64,000 nt of DNA from Emydura subglobosa (Eukaryota; Chordata; Testudines; Chelidae), in the NCBI GenBank assembly GCA_007922225.1, contig ML680088.1, positions 16,590,355 to 16,654,354 on the forward strand. Reading direction: 5' to 3'. The notes under the pieces are model-generated. The model saw nothing but the letters and a program-made list of their open reading frames with translations, was not told the origin of the DNA and searched no databases. Within the stretch, counting starts at the first letter, position 1; each line of letters opens with the position of its first letter. The position numbers and the translations under genes were made by a program. Positions 33,950-44,774 of this stretch are shown here, piece after piece.

Positions 33950-34575
33950 GTGAAGAAACAAATTGACACAGCCAGACAGGTACCCAGAAGTCACCTACTA
34001 CAGGACAGACCCAACAAAGAAAACAACAGAACACCACTGGCCATCACCTACAGCCCCCAGCTAAAATCTCTCCAACACATCATTAAGGATCTACAACCTA
34101 TCCTAGCAGATGATCCCTCACTTGCTCAAGCCATGGGAGGCAGACCTATCCTTGCTTACAGACAGCCCCACAACCTGAAGCAAATACTCACCAGCAACTA
34201 TACACCATACAACAAGAACACTAACCCAGGGACCTATTCCTGCAACAAACCCCGTTGCCAGCTCTGCCCGCACATCAACTTTAGTGACACCATCACAGGT
34301 CCTAACCACATCAGCCACACCATAAGGAGCTCATTCATCTGCGTGTCTACTAATGTAATATATGCCATCATGTGCCAACAATGCTCCTCTGCCATGTACA
34401 TTGGCCAAACCGGACTGTCACTACGCAAAAGAATAAATGGACACAAATTAGACATAAAAATGGTAACATCCATAAACCAGTCGGAGAGCATTTCAATCTC
34501 CCAGGACACTCTGTAGCTGACTTGAAAGTTGCCATACTTCTACAAAAAAACTTCAAAAACAGACTTCGGTGAGAA
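33950..34575 (+). pseudogene. PLE linker and GIY-YIG endonuclease
   Basis: It lies in the same frame as the RT core, separated only by the TAG. It contains a Cys/His cluster 'CNKPRCQLCPHI' (residues 98-109 of this frame), typical of the PLE linker. The GIY-YIG nuclease follows: 'VIYAIMCQQC' (136-145) is the GIY equivalent and 'MYIGQTGLSLRKRINGH' (149-165) has the YIG equivalent and the catalytic Arg (in 'LRKRINGH'). A frame change near 34460 moves the rest ('KPVGEHFNLPGHS', with the conserved His/Glu region) to the frame 34372-34572. The nuclease nicks target DNA for priming. Disabled by the shift. Confidence 0.85.
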
Positions 34576-34950
34576 ACTGCAAAGCTGGAACTCATATGCA
34601 AACTTGACACAATCAAACTGGGTCTGAATAGGGACTTGGAATGGTTATCTCATTACAAGAAGTAATTGTCACTGTTCACACATTCTCACCTTCTAATCAA
34701 TGGTTGTGAATAGGCCTCATCTACTCTAACTGAATGGACTTTGCTAACACCTACCCTCCCCATTGTTGTTCCTTACCCTTGGATGTATATACATACCCCC
34801 TATCTGATTTCTATTTCTTGCATCTGAGGAAGTGGGTTGCAGCCCATGAAAGCTTATGCCTGCAGAAATTAAATTTGTTAGCCTTTAAAGTGCTACAGGA
34901 CTCTTGTTGTTTTTGCTGTATACAGACTAACACGGCTACCCCTCTGGAAC

Positions 34951-35894
34951 TTTGATAAGGGAACATGAAAACTCTGCAAGCACAAAATAAATAGTTACAC
35001 TGTATGTAAAAATGTATATGGTTAATATGTTATAGAAATTAAACTATGAAAGAAATGTGCATTTTCCCATGACATGTACAGTGTCTATTGTAGAAGGGGT
35101 AAAAGAAATGTAGACCAAACGTGCTACTTAATTAAAATCCTGCAAGGGCTGGAAAGGAGCCATGACAGGTTGTGTTTTCTTTTTCAGATCACTGTGTGCT
35201 TTGAAAACAAACAAAACAGACAATCAAAGGGAAAACAGGATAAAGACCATACTTTAAATTTTTAAATGAGTCCAGTGAACATTGTAGGAAAAAGTCAGCC
35301 CAACAGTACACCCTGTAAAAAAAATAATTTTTTTTTGTCAAAGAAACAGAACAAGCCATGGTTAAAATGGTTCTATTTCTCACAATTGAAAGCATGGAAG
35401 GGGACTAGAATATTGTTGGTTTTCATTTTCAAAATCTCAAAGGAAAAACTAATAACCAGTGGTGTCTGTTAATGCAAATTGCCTAGCTGATAGGGAAAGA
35501 AGAGAACTGCCCATAGATGGTAGCACAAAGAGGCTGCAGATAATGGAAACAAAAGAAAGAGGAGAAATAAGTCAGTCCTTATACTTAGGGACAGGTTAGC
35601 CTTTAGAGACAAGAGACCCTTACAAACTTACTCCACCAGAACCCTAAGAATATAATTAAATTAAAGCCTCTGCAAAGATTCCTGAATGATATTGAACACA
35701 CTAGCCTCAGAGACAAATTGTCTAAATAAAAGGCATAATATATCAGGATACTTATACACACCCACTTGTAATTCATTTGATGTTATTGTTAATATTAAGC
35801 CTTGGAATAAATTTAATGTTAATAAGTAACTCTGTAACAGTGTACAAAGTGTATAATTTTGGGGGAAAATCTTTTAACATGCTAGAAATGGTAA
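34951..35894. other. unassigned AT-rich region
   Basis: No gene or repeat terminus recognised. Confidence 0.4.
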
Positions 35895-36276
35895 TTGAAA
35901 CCACTGACATCCCCGGCTGCTGCCCCTCTTCCTCGTGGGCCCAACAATGCCCTGGCCGGGGGTGAACGGACGCCATGTGGCTCGTGGCCACGGTCAGTGG
36001 TGCGCCGACCTGGCCCCTCAGCCTCTCCTCCTGGCCCCCGCCTGCCGCATGGGAGGGTGCGGGGCTGGAAAGGGGGAAGAGGCCGCCGCATGACTCCTGA
36101 CCTGGCCGGTGTGCAGATCTGGCCTCTCAGCCTCCTGTCCTCCGCCTGCCACTGTGAGAGAGGAGTGGGACTGGAAGGGAAGAGCAGCTGCCACGCGGCC
36201 CTGCTTTGGGGCCGAGAGCGGCACGGCATGCTGCTCAAAATGGTCACACATGTCATAGGTTGCCGCCCACTGCTCT
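35895..36276. repeat. GC-rich block with internal duplication
   Basis: A GC-rich patch in an AT-rich surrounding. Two units both run through 'GACCTGGCC...CTCAGCCTC...CCGCCTGCC' (about 36007-36050 and 36109-36152). The right edge, read in reverse, is AGAGCAGTGGGCGGCAACC, like a hAT terminus. It is probably an old DNA element or a GC-rich repeat. Open frames on both strands are due to base composition. Confidence 0.45.
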
Positions 36277-36989
36277 AGATAAACCTACAACTTGGCACAG
36301 CAGAGAAAACATTACAAACGTGGACTGCTGTATAAAAAGGGAAACTAGGTTACAGCACCTCATGAATATCATGAACGAACAGTGGGATAATTCGGCCTAA
36401 ACCCTTAAAAAGTAGAAGCCATTAAAACCTGGCCAACCTATAAAACAAAAACAAAGGAAAATATGGGGGTAATTCCTCTGTTTTGCCTGCAATCAGCAAG
36501 GAGTTTTGTAAAACGAAGAGGTCTTTTAAGCAATAATCTGCCACCCTCTAAAGAAGGTAGACAAATGTTCTTTTTGTCTTTCAAAACTTGAGGAAAAGCT
36601 GGCTCCAGCTAAAAAGTAACCCAAATGCCATGGATCTACTGTCGCAAAGTAGATTGTGTTTTGTGTTGTGTGTCTTGTTACTAGCATTGTTGTGTATTGT
36701 GTTAAGAAAGGGGATACTGCGTTAGATAGAAAAGGATTTGTGAGGAGCTGTATCTAGACTTTTTATCACTCCTTCCTGTAGGGGTCACCAAAGCAGCATC
36801 AGAGCCTCAGGCAGGCTGCCTACAATGCAATGAGAAGCCTGGCCACCACTGCAGAAGTCAGGTGTCATGCTCAGGAAAATTTTGACCCAGAGCTGTCTCT
36901 GCCAGAGACCAATGACCGCCAGGCTGTTGAGCAACTAGTCCCTGTCCCCCTGATGATGATGATGATGGGGCATCGTGTCCTGTATAGAG
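36277..36989. other. unassigned region
   Basis: No gene or repeat recognised. A short (GAT)n run lies at 36952-36965. Confidence 0.4.
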
Positions 36990-37390
36990 CTAGTCAGGAA
37001 ATTTTCAACTATACATTTTTCATCAGAAAATGCAGATTTGTTGAAACTGGAAAGTTTGTGGGAAAGGGCTGAGTTCCATGACTTTTTTTTTTCTTACTAA
37101 AAAAATTGTTGAAAAGTTTAGAAAGTGTTGAAATGTTTTGTTTCGGCATTTTTCTGAATGAAAAATTCTGGGCCTCTGGTTCAAATCAACTCTTTGTTTA
37201 GAAATTTAAGCGAATTATAGTTTAAAAAATTAAGTAAAATAAATAAAAAATGGTTGACATTTTAATGAAACAGTTAGACTGACCCAACCAAAAATTATTT
37301 GGGATTTTTTTTGTGAACATTTTTTAGACTTTGACTTTTCTTCCCAATTTGGGACAGGAAAACCAATTGCCATCCAGCTCTAGTCTTAGG
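36990..37390. repeat. dispersed repeat, copy 1 (pair with 38900-39260)
   Basis: Shares ordered blocks with 38900-39260: 'TTTTTCAT...AAAA.TGCAGATTTG', 'GAAAGGGCTGA' / 'AAGAGGGCTGA', and long runs of A and T with AAAATT and GAAACATTTT motifs. Class unknown. Confidence 0.5.
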
Positions 37391-38899
37391 AGACAGCAAT
37401 GAAGCTGGAGTCATTTCTGGAGACATGCCAATTGCTCCCACTAATTCTAATGCACACAAGAGACTCCCCCTCTTCCAGTATACACACTAATGCGTCCCTG
37501 TCTTGCTCCTCCCATGTTCAGACCCCCTCAACCAACCTTCTGTCCCAAAAGGGAAGAATTTTCCAGGTGAACCTGACAAAAGAAGAGCTCAGCTCAAAGC
37601 CCAAATTTCAGCATAGCTCAGCGGTGACCACTGTACAGAACAGTGACTCCACCTCTTATTTACATGGATGGAGTGAACCAGAAACCAAAGTCTCCTGTTC
37701 CATGAGGTCTGCAGAGCTAGGATATGCATGTTACAGAACAAGAACAAACAACACCAAAATAGAACTCCCCAAAACCCAAATAGGAGGAAAGGCTCCAACC
37801 AGTTGTCAAAGATTGTCCATACAAACATTTATCGGATGATCCTAGGTAATATCCAACCCCAAGATCAGACTAAGGATGAAACCTGACTTCAGGGTGAGGA
37901 GCCAAAATCTAAGCCTTGCAGCCCATTGTGGTTCCAGGGGTGGGCACAGATGGAGGCACTGTTTACTCAAGAATCTCATCTACATTACAACACAACAGTG
38001 TGGAGCAGTGCAAGTTGCAGTGGTCTGCTGCATCCATGCTAGCCATCCTGTTCCTCACTGGCCCAGTCCTGCTCCTTGCAATCGCTGACTGGCCTGTGTA
38101 GTGTTGCACCTCTCCCACTTTACCTGGTACCACTCCCTGGAGCTTCCCTGTAGCGGATGGATAATGTCAGTGGTACAGAATGTCAAGCTGCCATTGCACC
38201 GGTTGTTGGCTTATTCCATTGCCTGCTCCATGTGCATGTGAGATGTGGGGAAGAGCTACCCTAGCACTGCCAATTCGGATCACGCTTTGGCCAAGAGTCA
38301 CCAGGTAGCATCTTGACCCAGATGCACTCTTGGCTTGGGATTATGAGCACTGCTGCCTTTGGAAATGGCCCAGGTCCAGGTCTGGTAAGATTGAAGGAGG
38401 GTTACCACGCAGTGCCTGCAGATGCACTGGATCTGTCTTGTCTTGTATAGCACTGTGACATTGAAGAGAGATTTCATCCAGATGCAAAAGAATCAGCCTT
38501 GCTCAGAGCAACTTGCAGTGGTGGTACAAACACCCATGCATCATAGCAAAGAGATTTTTATGTGGACATGAGGTGTTTGCAATGCAAATGCTGTAGTATA
38601 GACAAAGCTAAGGGGCGTTGGTGCAGCAGACAGGATGTCCAAGGACTGATGGGGACCTCGAAGAGAATTGATACAATTTCAGCTTGCATTCAGTGATGAG
38701 CAAACACTAATGAATCCACGTCGCTTGAATGAATTTATAGGGCCTCTGCATTAAGAGCTCAGTGTTTCCTTTGACACGGCTAGGCTGTATTTTTGATGCT
38801 GGCTATTTAATACAGCAGGTTCACTAGGTGCTTGTATCTATTAGACAGCCCTGCAGTGATAATGGGCCATTCTTGATTTCTTGATTATTTCTTGAGCCC
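37391..38899. other. unassigned region
   Basis: A 146-codon plus-strand frame (37399-37839) has no recognisable domain and no codon-level support. No other feature recognised. Confidence 0.4.
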
Positions 38900-39260
38900 T
38901 CCCCCGTCAGAAATTGGAGGGGGAGCAGGGTGAAAACTTTTGCCTAAAACTTTTTTTTCATTGAAAAAGTGCAGATTTGGGTCAACTGAAACATTCTGTG
39001 AAAGAGGGCTGAATCTGCTGACTTGTTTTGGTTGGAAAGAAATTAGGGAGAAAAAATTCCCCCAAAATGGAAACATTTTGATGCTTTGATACAAATTATA
39101 CTGCCATTTTATTTTGTAAAAAGTTAAACAGCCCCATAACCAAAACATTTTGTTTAACCAGAAATTAATTTTTTTTAGAACTTCTTTGGTTCTCCAAAAA
39201 AATTCAGAACAATTTATTTTTAGGTCAGCCTGAAATATATTTTCGTTTTCAGGTGTTTGG
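38900..39260. repeat. dispersed repeat, copy 2
   Basis: See the paired copy at 36990-37390. Same block order ('TTTTTTTCATTGAAAAAGTG', 'CAGATTTGGGTCAACTGAAA', 'GGGCTGAATC'). Confidence 0.5.
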
Positions 39261-40833
39261 TTCTGCCATTAACCCCAGAGCATCCGTTATTCACCCAGCA
39301 CTAGCAATGAGCTTAACAGAGGCTAGTCTCAAAGGATCACTGACCTACTCAGTTGAAGTACAAAAGAAATCTGTCATGTTAAACCAAACACCAAGTGGTG
39401 CAATCACTCCCACAGTCCAGGTATGTCACCAAGGGCCCAGCCCAGAGCTTCAGAATCACCTTCCCAATCTCTAGAGGTAGCACCTCCTACTGGAGCATTG
39501 GGAGCGAGCTGAGTGACACCTTTGGAGCTCTCTGCCCTGATATCCTGGATTCTGCTACTGCCTGTTCTGTGGATGACCCAGGATCACCTTTCACCAATGG
39601 TCAATGAAGTTTTGCAGTGCTGGTTAGAAGTGAGCTGGGGCCACAAGGAAGCTGAGTCACTCACCTTCAGAAAGACCGCTGAAAACCTAAAGTCATTAAT
39701 GTCAGGGGTGATTATTTCCACAATGCATCTACCAGATACAATTGCATTAATTGGTTTGTTTCTTATGTTGACCCCCCCACACTTTCCCTCTACTCATGAT
39801 TCACTAGCGGAGAAAAGCTAACAACTGGCATAGTTCTGGAGGGTACAGGAAAGGCAAAGTGAGATGGATCCAAAGTGAATGACTGTAGCCCTCTGTCATG
39901 AACCAGTGAACAATGATGGCATGGAAGAGATTCTGGGCATTATCCCAGAATCTGCATGCATACAAAGCAACAGGTCATTTGACAAGTGAGATCTAAGCTG
40001 TCTTTGCAGAGTGCTGGACACACTATGGGAGAAGTTCTGGCCATGGTGTTTGATTAAGGACTGTGCAAACAGCACGAAACGCTGTGGTTTCAGCCTACCA
40101 AATGCAGCAGGTCAGCAGTTTAAAGGGAAACAGGATTAAGGTCCAAGGTACATGCAGTATTAGAACATTAACTAACCAGCTATCTAAGATTTAAGCTGGC
40201 TTCTCCCAGACTGACTCAGCTCACAGGCTTTGGTACAGAGCTCCAACGCCTACAAACAGGACACTACCTCTTCAGGTGGTAGCTTGCAATTCCAACACCG
40301 ACCTCAATACACCACAAATTGCCTGGCAAAAGAGTTTTTTAACATAGGGTTATGTGACCGAGTGTGTATTGTATGTTTGCATGCTGCCTGGGTGATTGTT
40401 CTGTGTGTGTTCTATAAAGTGATGTTGAAAATCTAACTGTAGATGGGTGTAGGGATTTGGGGTGCATCTGTAATATGTGCCTGCAGTGTTGTCTAGACTT
40501 TGCATGTACATTTGCAGGCTTTGTGGTTTTTACTTTTGCTTTTTCTGAAATAATTGTTTTAAAACTTAGCATTGGCCTTTTTTGGTGCTTTACGTGTGGA
40601 TGTCTTACTTTGTGTTTCGATTTGTGTGTCCTTGTTCTGTATATGTATGCAAAAATTGGCAGAGCACATTCTGTTAGGTAAAATCTGTATATGGCTTAAC
40701 TTTTCCACAAACTGCAGACTATCCCCTGAGTTTGTGAGACGCTAATTCTGTCAGCCTTGGAATAAAGACAGAGGAAGGCGAGCAGGAGGGGAGAGAGAAA
40801 ATTCTGCTAAACCTGTGTGTCTTACTCCTTGCC
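39261..40833. other. unassigned region
   Basis: Only short frames without domains. Nothing recognised. Confidence 0.4.
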
Positions 40834-41839
40834 TGTGATGCTGGCTGGATTAAGGGGATGATTTGTAATATTATTGATATCAATATTGCAAAATTACAAT
40901 AATTTGTATGAGATAGTCCATTTCAGATGCCATTGGAAAGGTATAATTTGCTAAGTATGATAATATTGTTTATGTCCATGTAACATCTTTGTATCTGAAG
41001 CTGTAAATATGGCTTTCCATCTGGATTTCAAATGTGTTTCCTCCTGGAGTAATTGTTTGTATCTAGTTTAGCTAAGTCCATATAAGTCTTATGTATGTAT
41101 CTGATTGCTTTGACCAGGGTTCTCAAACTGGGGGTTGGGACCCCTCAAGGGGTCACGAGGTTACTATGAGGGTGTCATGAGCTGTCAGCCCCCATGCATG
41201 GTTGACAGCTAGAGGCTTCAGAGCTGGGTGGCCAGAGAACAGCAGCTGCTGACTGGGAGCTCTGAAGGCAGCACCACCCCCAGCAGTAATGCAGAAGTAA
41301 GGGTGACATGACATGGGGGCGGTGGCACGGCATAGGGAGGTTGTCACAGGCTGAAATATTTTCAAAGAGGGTCCCTGAAAAAAAGTTTGAGACCCCCTGG
41401 CTTTGACCAATTTAACATCTCTCTTATTTGTTTCTTTCCTTTTATAATAAACCCTTAGGTGTAGTTACTAAAGAATTGGCTAACAGTGTAGTGTTTTGGG
41501 TAAGAGCCAAACATATGGATCTGGTAATGTGGCTGACCCTTTGGGGATCAGGAAAACATTTTTGGTAAAGGGAATAGAGTTTAAATAACTTATCTCTTTA
41601 CTGGACCCAGTTGCTGATTGGAAGCCAGAGACTGAAATGCAACAAAGGGGGCTGTGTATTTCTTGTTGTAGCTTCTTGGTAACCAGTGTGAGAGATCAGA
41701 AGCACTGTGTGTGACTGGTTGCAATTGGTGAATCTAACTGCAGTGTTAGCCACCAGTTTGGGAGAATCTGCTCTCCTTTTGCAGCCTGCCCTGAGCTTGG
41801 CATTGTCAGGTGGGCTACCCTACGTACGGACAGGTAATA
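40834..41839 (+). mobile_element. solo LTR of the 8037 family, interrupted by hAT
   Basis: It starts TGTGATGCTGGCTGG, where the other copy has TGTCACGCTGGCTGG, and ends GTACGGACAGGTAATA, where the other has GCACGGACGGGTCACA. The right half (41400-41839) follows 8680-9116 closely. The region matching about 8230-8620 is missing, so it is an older, partly deleted copy. TTTATAATAAACC near 41440 contains a polyadenylation-like signal. A 285-bp hAT element splits it at 41115. Confidence 0.85.
41115..41399. mobile_element. non-autonomous hAT element with perfect 8-bp TSD
   Basis: The ends are CAGGGTTCTCAAACT and AGTTTGAGACCCCCTG, an inverted repeat. It is flanked by GCTTTGAC at 41107-41114 and 41400-41407. 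285 bp, no transposase ORF. It must be younger than the LTR it splits. Confidence 0.9.
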
Positions 41840-42114
41840 TAGCTTGTGGATCAAAATTTTTCCCTGCCTCATTGTCTGTAGGCAAAAAGTTAGATTAGAT
41901 GCAGTCTTGCAATTAGATCTTGAGAAAAAGCGGATTTATCTAGTGAGCAGTTTGTCCCAATGGTACTTGCAGGTTTCCTTTTAAAATCGTTAACTATCAA
42001 CACTTGTGTATTTTCAGTATGGGTAGATGTTTGGATCTAAACAGTCTGTGTTTTTTATTTTTTCTTGGTAGGTTGCTAACTGAGCAAGATCTTTACCGCT
42101 AAAGCATCTAAAAT
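41840..42114. other. unassigned spacer
   Basis: Nothing recognised. Confidence 0.4.
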
Positions 42115-42235
42115 ATGCTGAGAATGTAGGCTCTTTGGGGCAGAGACATCCTTTTTCTGTGTTTGTACAGCACCTTGCACAGTGCAGGTCTGGTCCCTGA
42201 TTGGGGCTCCTAGATGTTATGATAATACAAGTAGA
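42115..42235 (+). mobile_element. SINE 3' tail fragment
   Basis: The blocks 'TTTGTACAGCACCTTGCACA', 'GGTCCCTGATTGGGGCTCCT' and 'GATAATACAA' match the tail of the SINE at 6024-6300. The tRNA-like head is absent. Confidence 0.65.
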
Positions 42236-43289
42236 TCATAAGAATATAATTTATGTTTACTGATCACAACTACTAAAATATAGCTTTCCCTAATGTTTCA
42301 AAGTTTCACTGCATTTATTAAATCTAGTTTAACCCTTTTCACAAAGGTACTTTCCATTATTTAAGAGTACAACAAGATATCTGGTTAAATTTTTAAAGTC
42401 TGAATGAGTAAGTTAAAGGGACATAGTTTGTGGTAAGAACAGTCAGAAATGCCTCAAACTCAGAACTTTACTTAGTTGTAGTTTTGAAAAGAAAGTCAAT
42501 AATTAATGGGAAAGAAGAGTAAGTAAATAAATAGTCTAGTTTGGATCTGCTCCTCCCAGCAGCTTGCTGAGCTTAGCCTGTGCAAGGCAGGGGGTGGCTG
42601 TAGCAAAAAAAATCGCCCTTCCCTCTGTATTTCAGCCCAAACAGGAATTGAAATGACACAAAGTGGGACTTTCCCATTTTAAATCCCTTGGGTGAACCCC
42701 AAGCACCTGCCCTGCTTTCACTCATGCCTGCCTGTGGTTCTGCGCCTACGTGAAATGCTGCCTGAAAATGGGCTGATCGGAATGTGGGGGAAGGAAAGTG
42801 AGGAGCAGCAGTTTCAAGGAAGGGGTGGCAACGACGTTCTCAGCAGCCCAGGCACTCGGACCACTAGCACCCATGACAACCATGTAATGGCTAGGAATTG
42901 CCTGTGTAGGGGCCCAGGACACTGTCCATGGCAGGGGACTAACACGCAGTGACTATATTGGTCGGGTACTGTAAACTTGCGCCATCTTCCCTAGGTGATC
43001 ATGTGTGATATCAGTCTCTTGAGGGTAACACAGGTGGAAAGGGAAGATTTGCTGCAAGCATCTGGGTACAGGCCTGGCCCTTATGCTGCTATGCTGTGTT
43101 CTGCAATGATGCCTGCTCATTTAATAGCAGAGTGGTGGGGAAAAGTGTCCTATCGTGGTGGAAGAAATAAGACTGGCCTCCCCAGAAACCTTCCACAAAA
43201 GGATTGCGGAGGATCTACATGAAAGTTTCCTGGCGATATCCATGGAGGATTCTTGGAGCATCCTTATGCACATAAATAGTCTGTTCCAG
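42236..43289. other. unassigned region
   Basis: No gene or repeat terminus recognised. Short frames (42692-42952, 42995-43222) show no domain. Confidence 0.4.
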
Positions 43290-43975
43290 GTGTAACCCTT
43301 TGCTTAAGTGGACCAACAAACTAGGAAGTCCATCCCCACAAACACACAGACTCCTTTTTTCACAGAAATAAGACGCTGGACTGCGGCTATAACCACAGAA
43401 ATACAATTTGCTATACACACTCATCCCAGCACCTCAGTCAGTCACACTGTCCTGCATCTGGCTGGGCTGCTCTGGAGTAACACATATGTCCTGGCTTTCA
43501 GGGAGAATGGATACTCCGCTCACCTTCCCCCTGTTCTCCTCATCCTCCTCGTCCACAGAGTCTTCCTCATTCATCCTGGACTGGGATTCTACGGAGGTAT
43601 CTGTACTACGTGGTGGCACAGTGGTGGGGTTACCACCGAGAATCGCATGCAGCTCCTCATAAAAACGGTATGTCTTTGGTGTTCGTCTTCCTAGTTTTTG
43701 GATATGCCTGCCTCAGCTCTTTGATTTTAACGTGGCACTGCTGCGCGTCCCTGTTATGGCTCTTCTCCACTATATCACACGATATCTTCTTGTAGATATC
43801 CACATTTCTTTTGCTGGCTCGGAGCTGAGCCAGAACAGACTCTTCACCCTACAGGCAGATGAAATCCAAGACCTCAGGTCTACTCCAGGCTGGAGCGTGT
43901 TGGGGCGTGCAGTCGCCATGAGCAGTTCAGCTACGAAGCTCTCTCCACGCTGACCAAACAGGAAATGGGAATTCA
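43290..43975 (-). pseudogene. Harbinger-type Myb/SANT-like protein remnant
   Basis: Minus-strand frames resemble the Myb/SANT-like DNA-binding proteins that reptile genomes carry in many copies and that accompany PIF/Harbinger transposases. The start (about 43960 down) has 'SFVAELLMATARPNTLQPGV'. Later come 'KTYRFYEELHAILGGNPTTV' (43613-43680, across the ends of frames) and an acidic tail 'NEEDSVDEEDEENRGKVSGV' followed by 'PESQDICV' (43434-43619). At least three stops or shifts separate these blocks, so it is a fossil. Its neighbour at 44110-44312 has the family's terminal repeats. The original element cannot be delimited. Confidence 0.6.
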
Positions 43976-44109
43976 AAATTTCCCGGGTCTTCAGGGGAGG
44001 GGCTGTTTCCTGTTTATGTGGCCACTGTGCAGCCAAGTGCAAATGTACAGAGCAGTCACAACAGAATATTATGAGATACCTCCCAGAAGCCAATGACATC
44101 AATTTACAT

Positions 44110-44312
44110 TGTGCTCTGCCTACACTAACACTCATTCGACCCATTCAATTTGACTTCGGTGCTACGCCACTCGCAGAGGTGTTTTTATTAAGTCGAATTT
44201 TACCGCGATTTAGGTCGGCGCAACCGACATGCCAGTGGAGACACATACTTTGTGGTTGATGGAAGCAGCATGTCATCAACCTCTATTTTCAGTGTAGACC
44301 AGGTCCTAGTAA
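44110..44312. mobile_element. MITE, Harbinger-like ends
   Basis: The left edge reads TGCCTACACTAACA and the right edge TTCAGTGTAGACCAGGTCCT. The ACACT/AGTGT cores are inverted and match the ends of 29206-29471. The interior has no ORF of note. Confidence 0.55.
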
Positions 44313-44634
44313 CAGTGATATGCTTCCTCCGCCACAGAGAAAGAAAAAATAGTCCCCCTATTGGCACAATGGTGTAGGAAGAGCTCGGTTGGGATTCACT
44401 GATGGACAGAGAGAAGTTACAAGACAGCCTTCCCTCCAGAGGATGCACATGTGCTTACAGAAGCTGGTTAAAAATAATATTTAGCAAACTGAGTTTTAAA
44501 AAGTTTATTGTGAGGTTAATGTTGGCTCCTGTCTTGCTCATTGCACCATGCTCATTTCTGGGATTTTTTTGCACCTCAGTTTTGTACCCCTTATTTGTCT
44601 AAGGAGTCCATGAAAGATTATAGTTATCATATAA

Positions 44635-44768
44635 CAGTGGTTTTCAACCTGTGGTCCATGGACCCCTGCGGGTCTGCAGACTATGTCTAAGATTTCCATG
44701 GGGGTCCACACCTTCATTAGAAATACTTTGTAGGTATCTGCAAATGAAAAAAAGGTTGAAAATCACTG
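44635..44768. mobile_element. short hAT-type MITE
   Basis: The ends are CAGTGGTTTTCAACCTGTGG and GGTTGAAAATCACTG, a near-perfect inverted repeat. 134 bp. The flanking 8-mers do not match, so the target duplication has decayed. Confidence 0.75.
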
Positions 44769-44774
44769 CCCAAG

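Larger units (their letters stand above)
32479..34950 (+). mobile_element. Penelope-like element (RT + GIY-YIG)
   Basis: A plus-strand retroelement of about 2.5 kb. Frames in order: N-terminal segment (32479-32739, with 'LSQGLSFCPSTPIHL'), a segment with 'DIIIKEADKGGAIVVMNRPD' (32802-33011), the RT core (33185-33949), the linker and GIY-YIG domain (33950-34516, then 34372-34572 after a frame change). The 3' end carries the block 'CAGACTAACACGGCTACCCC' (34923-34942), common at 3' ends of reptile copies. There is no LTR. This is a PLE, most like the vertebrate Neptune type; the class assignment is by domain order. Confidence 0.9.

Noticed and set aside
37399..37839. 146-codon plus-strand ORF
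   Set aside because: No domain, no splice sites and an opposing frame overlaps it; most likely chance.
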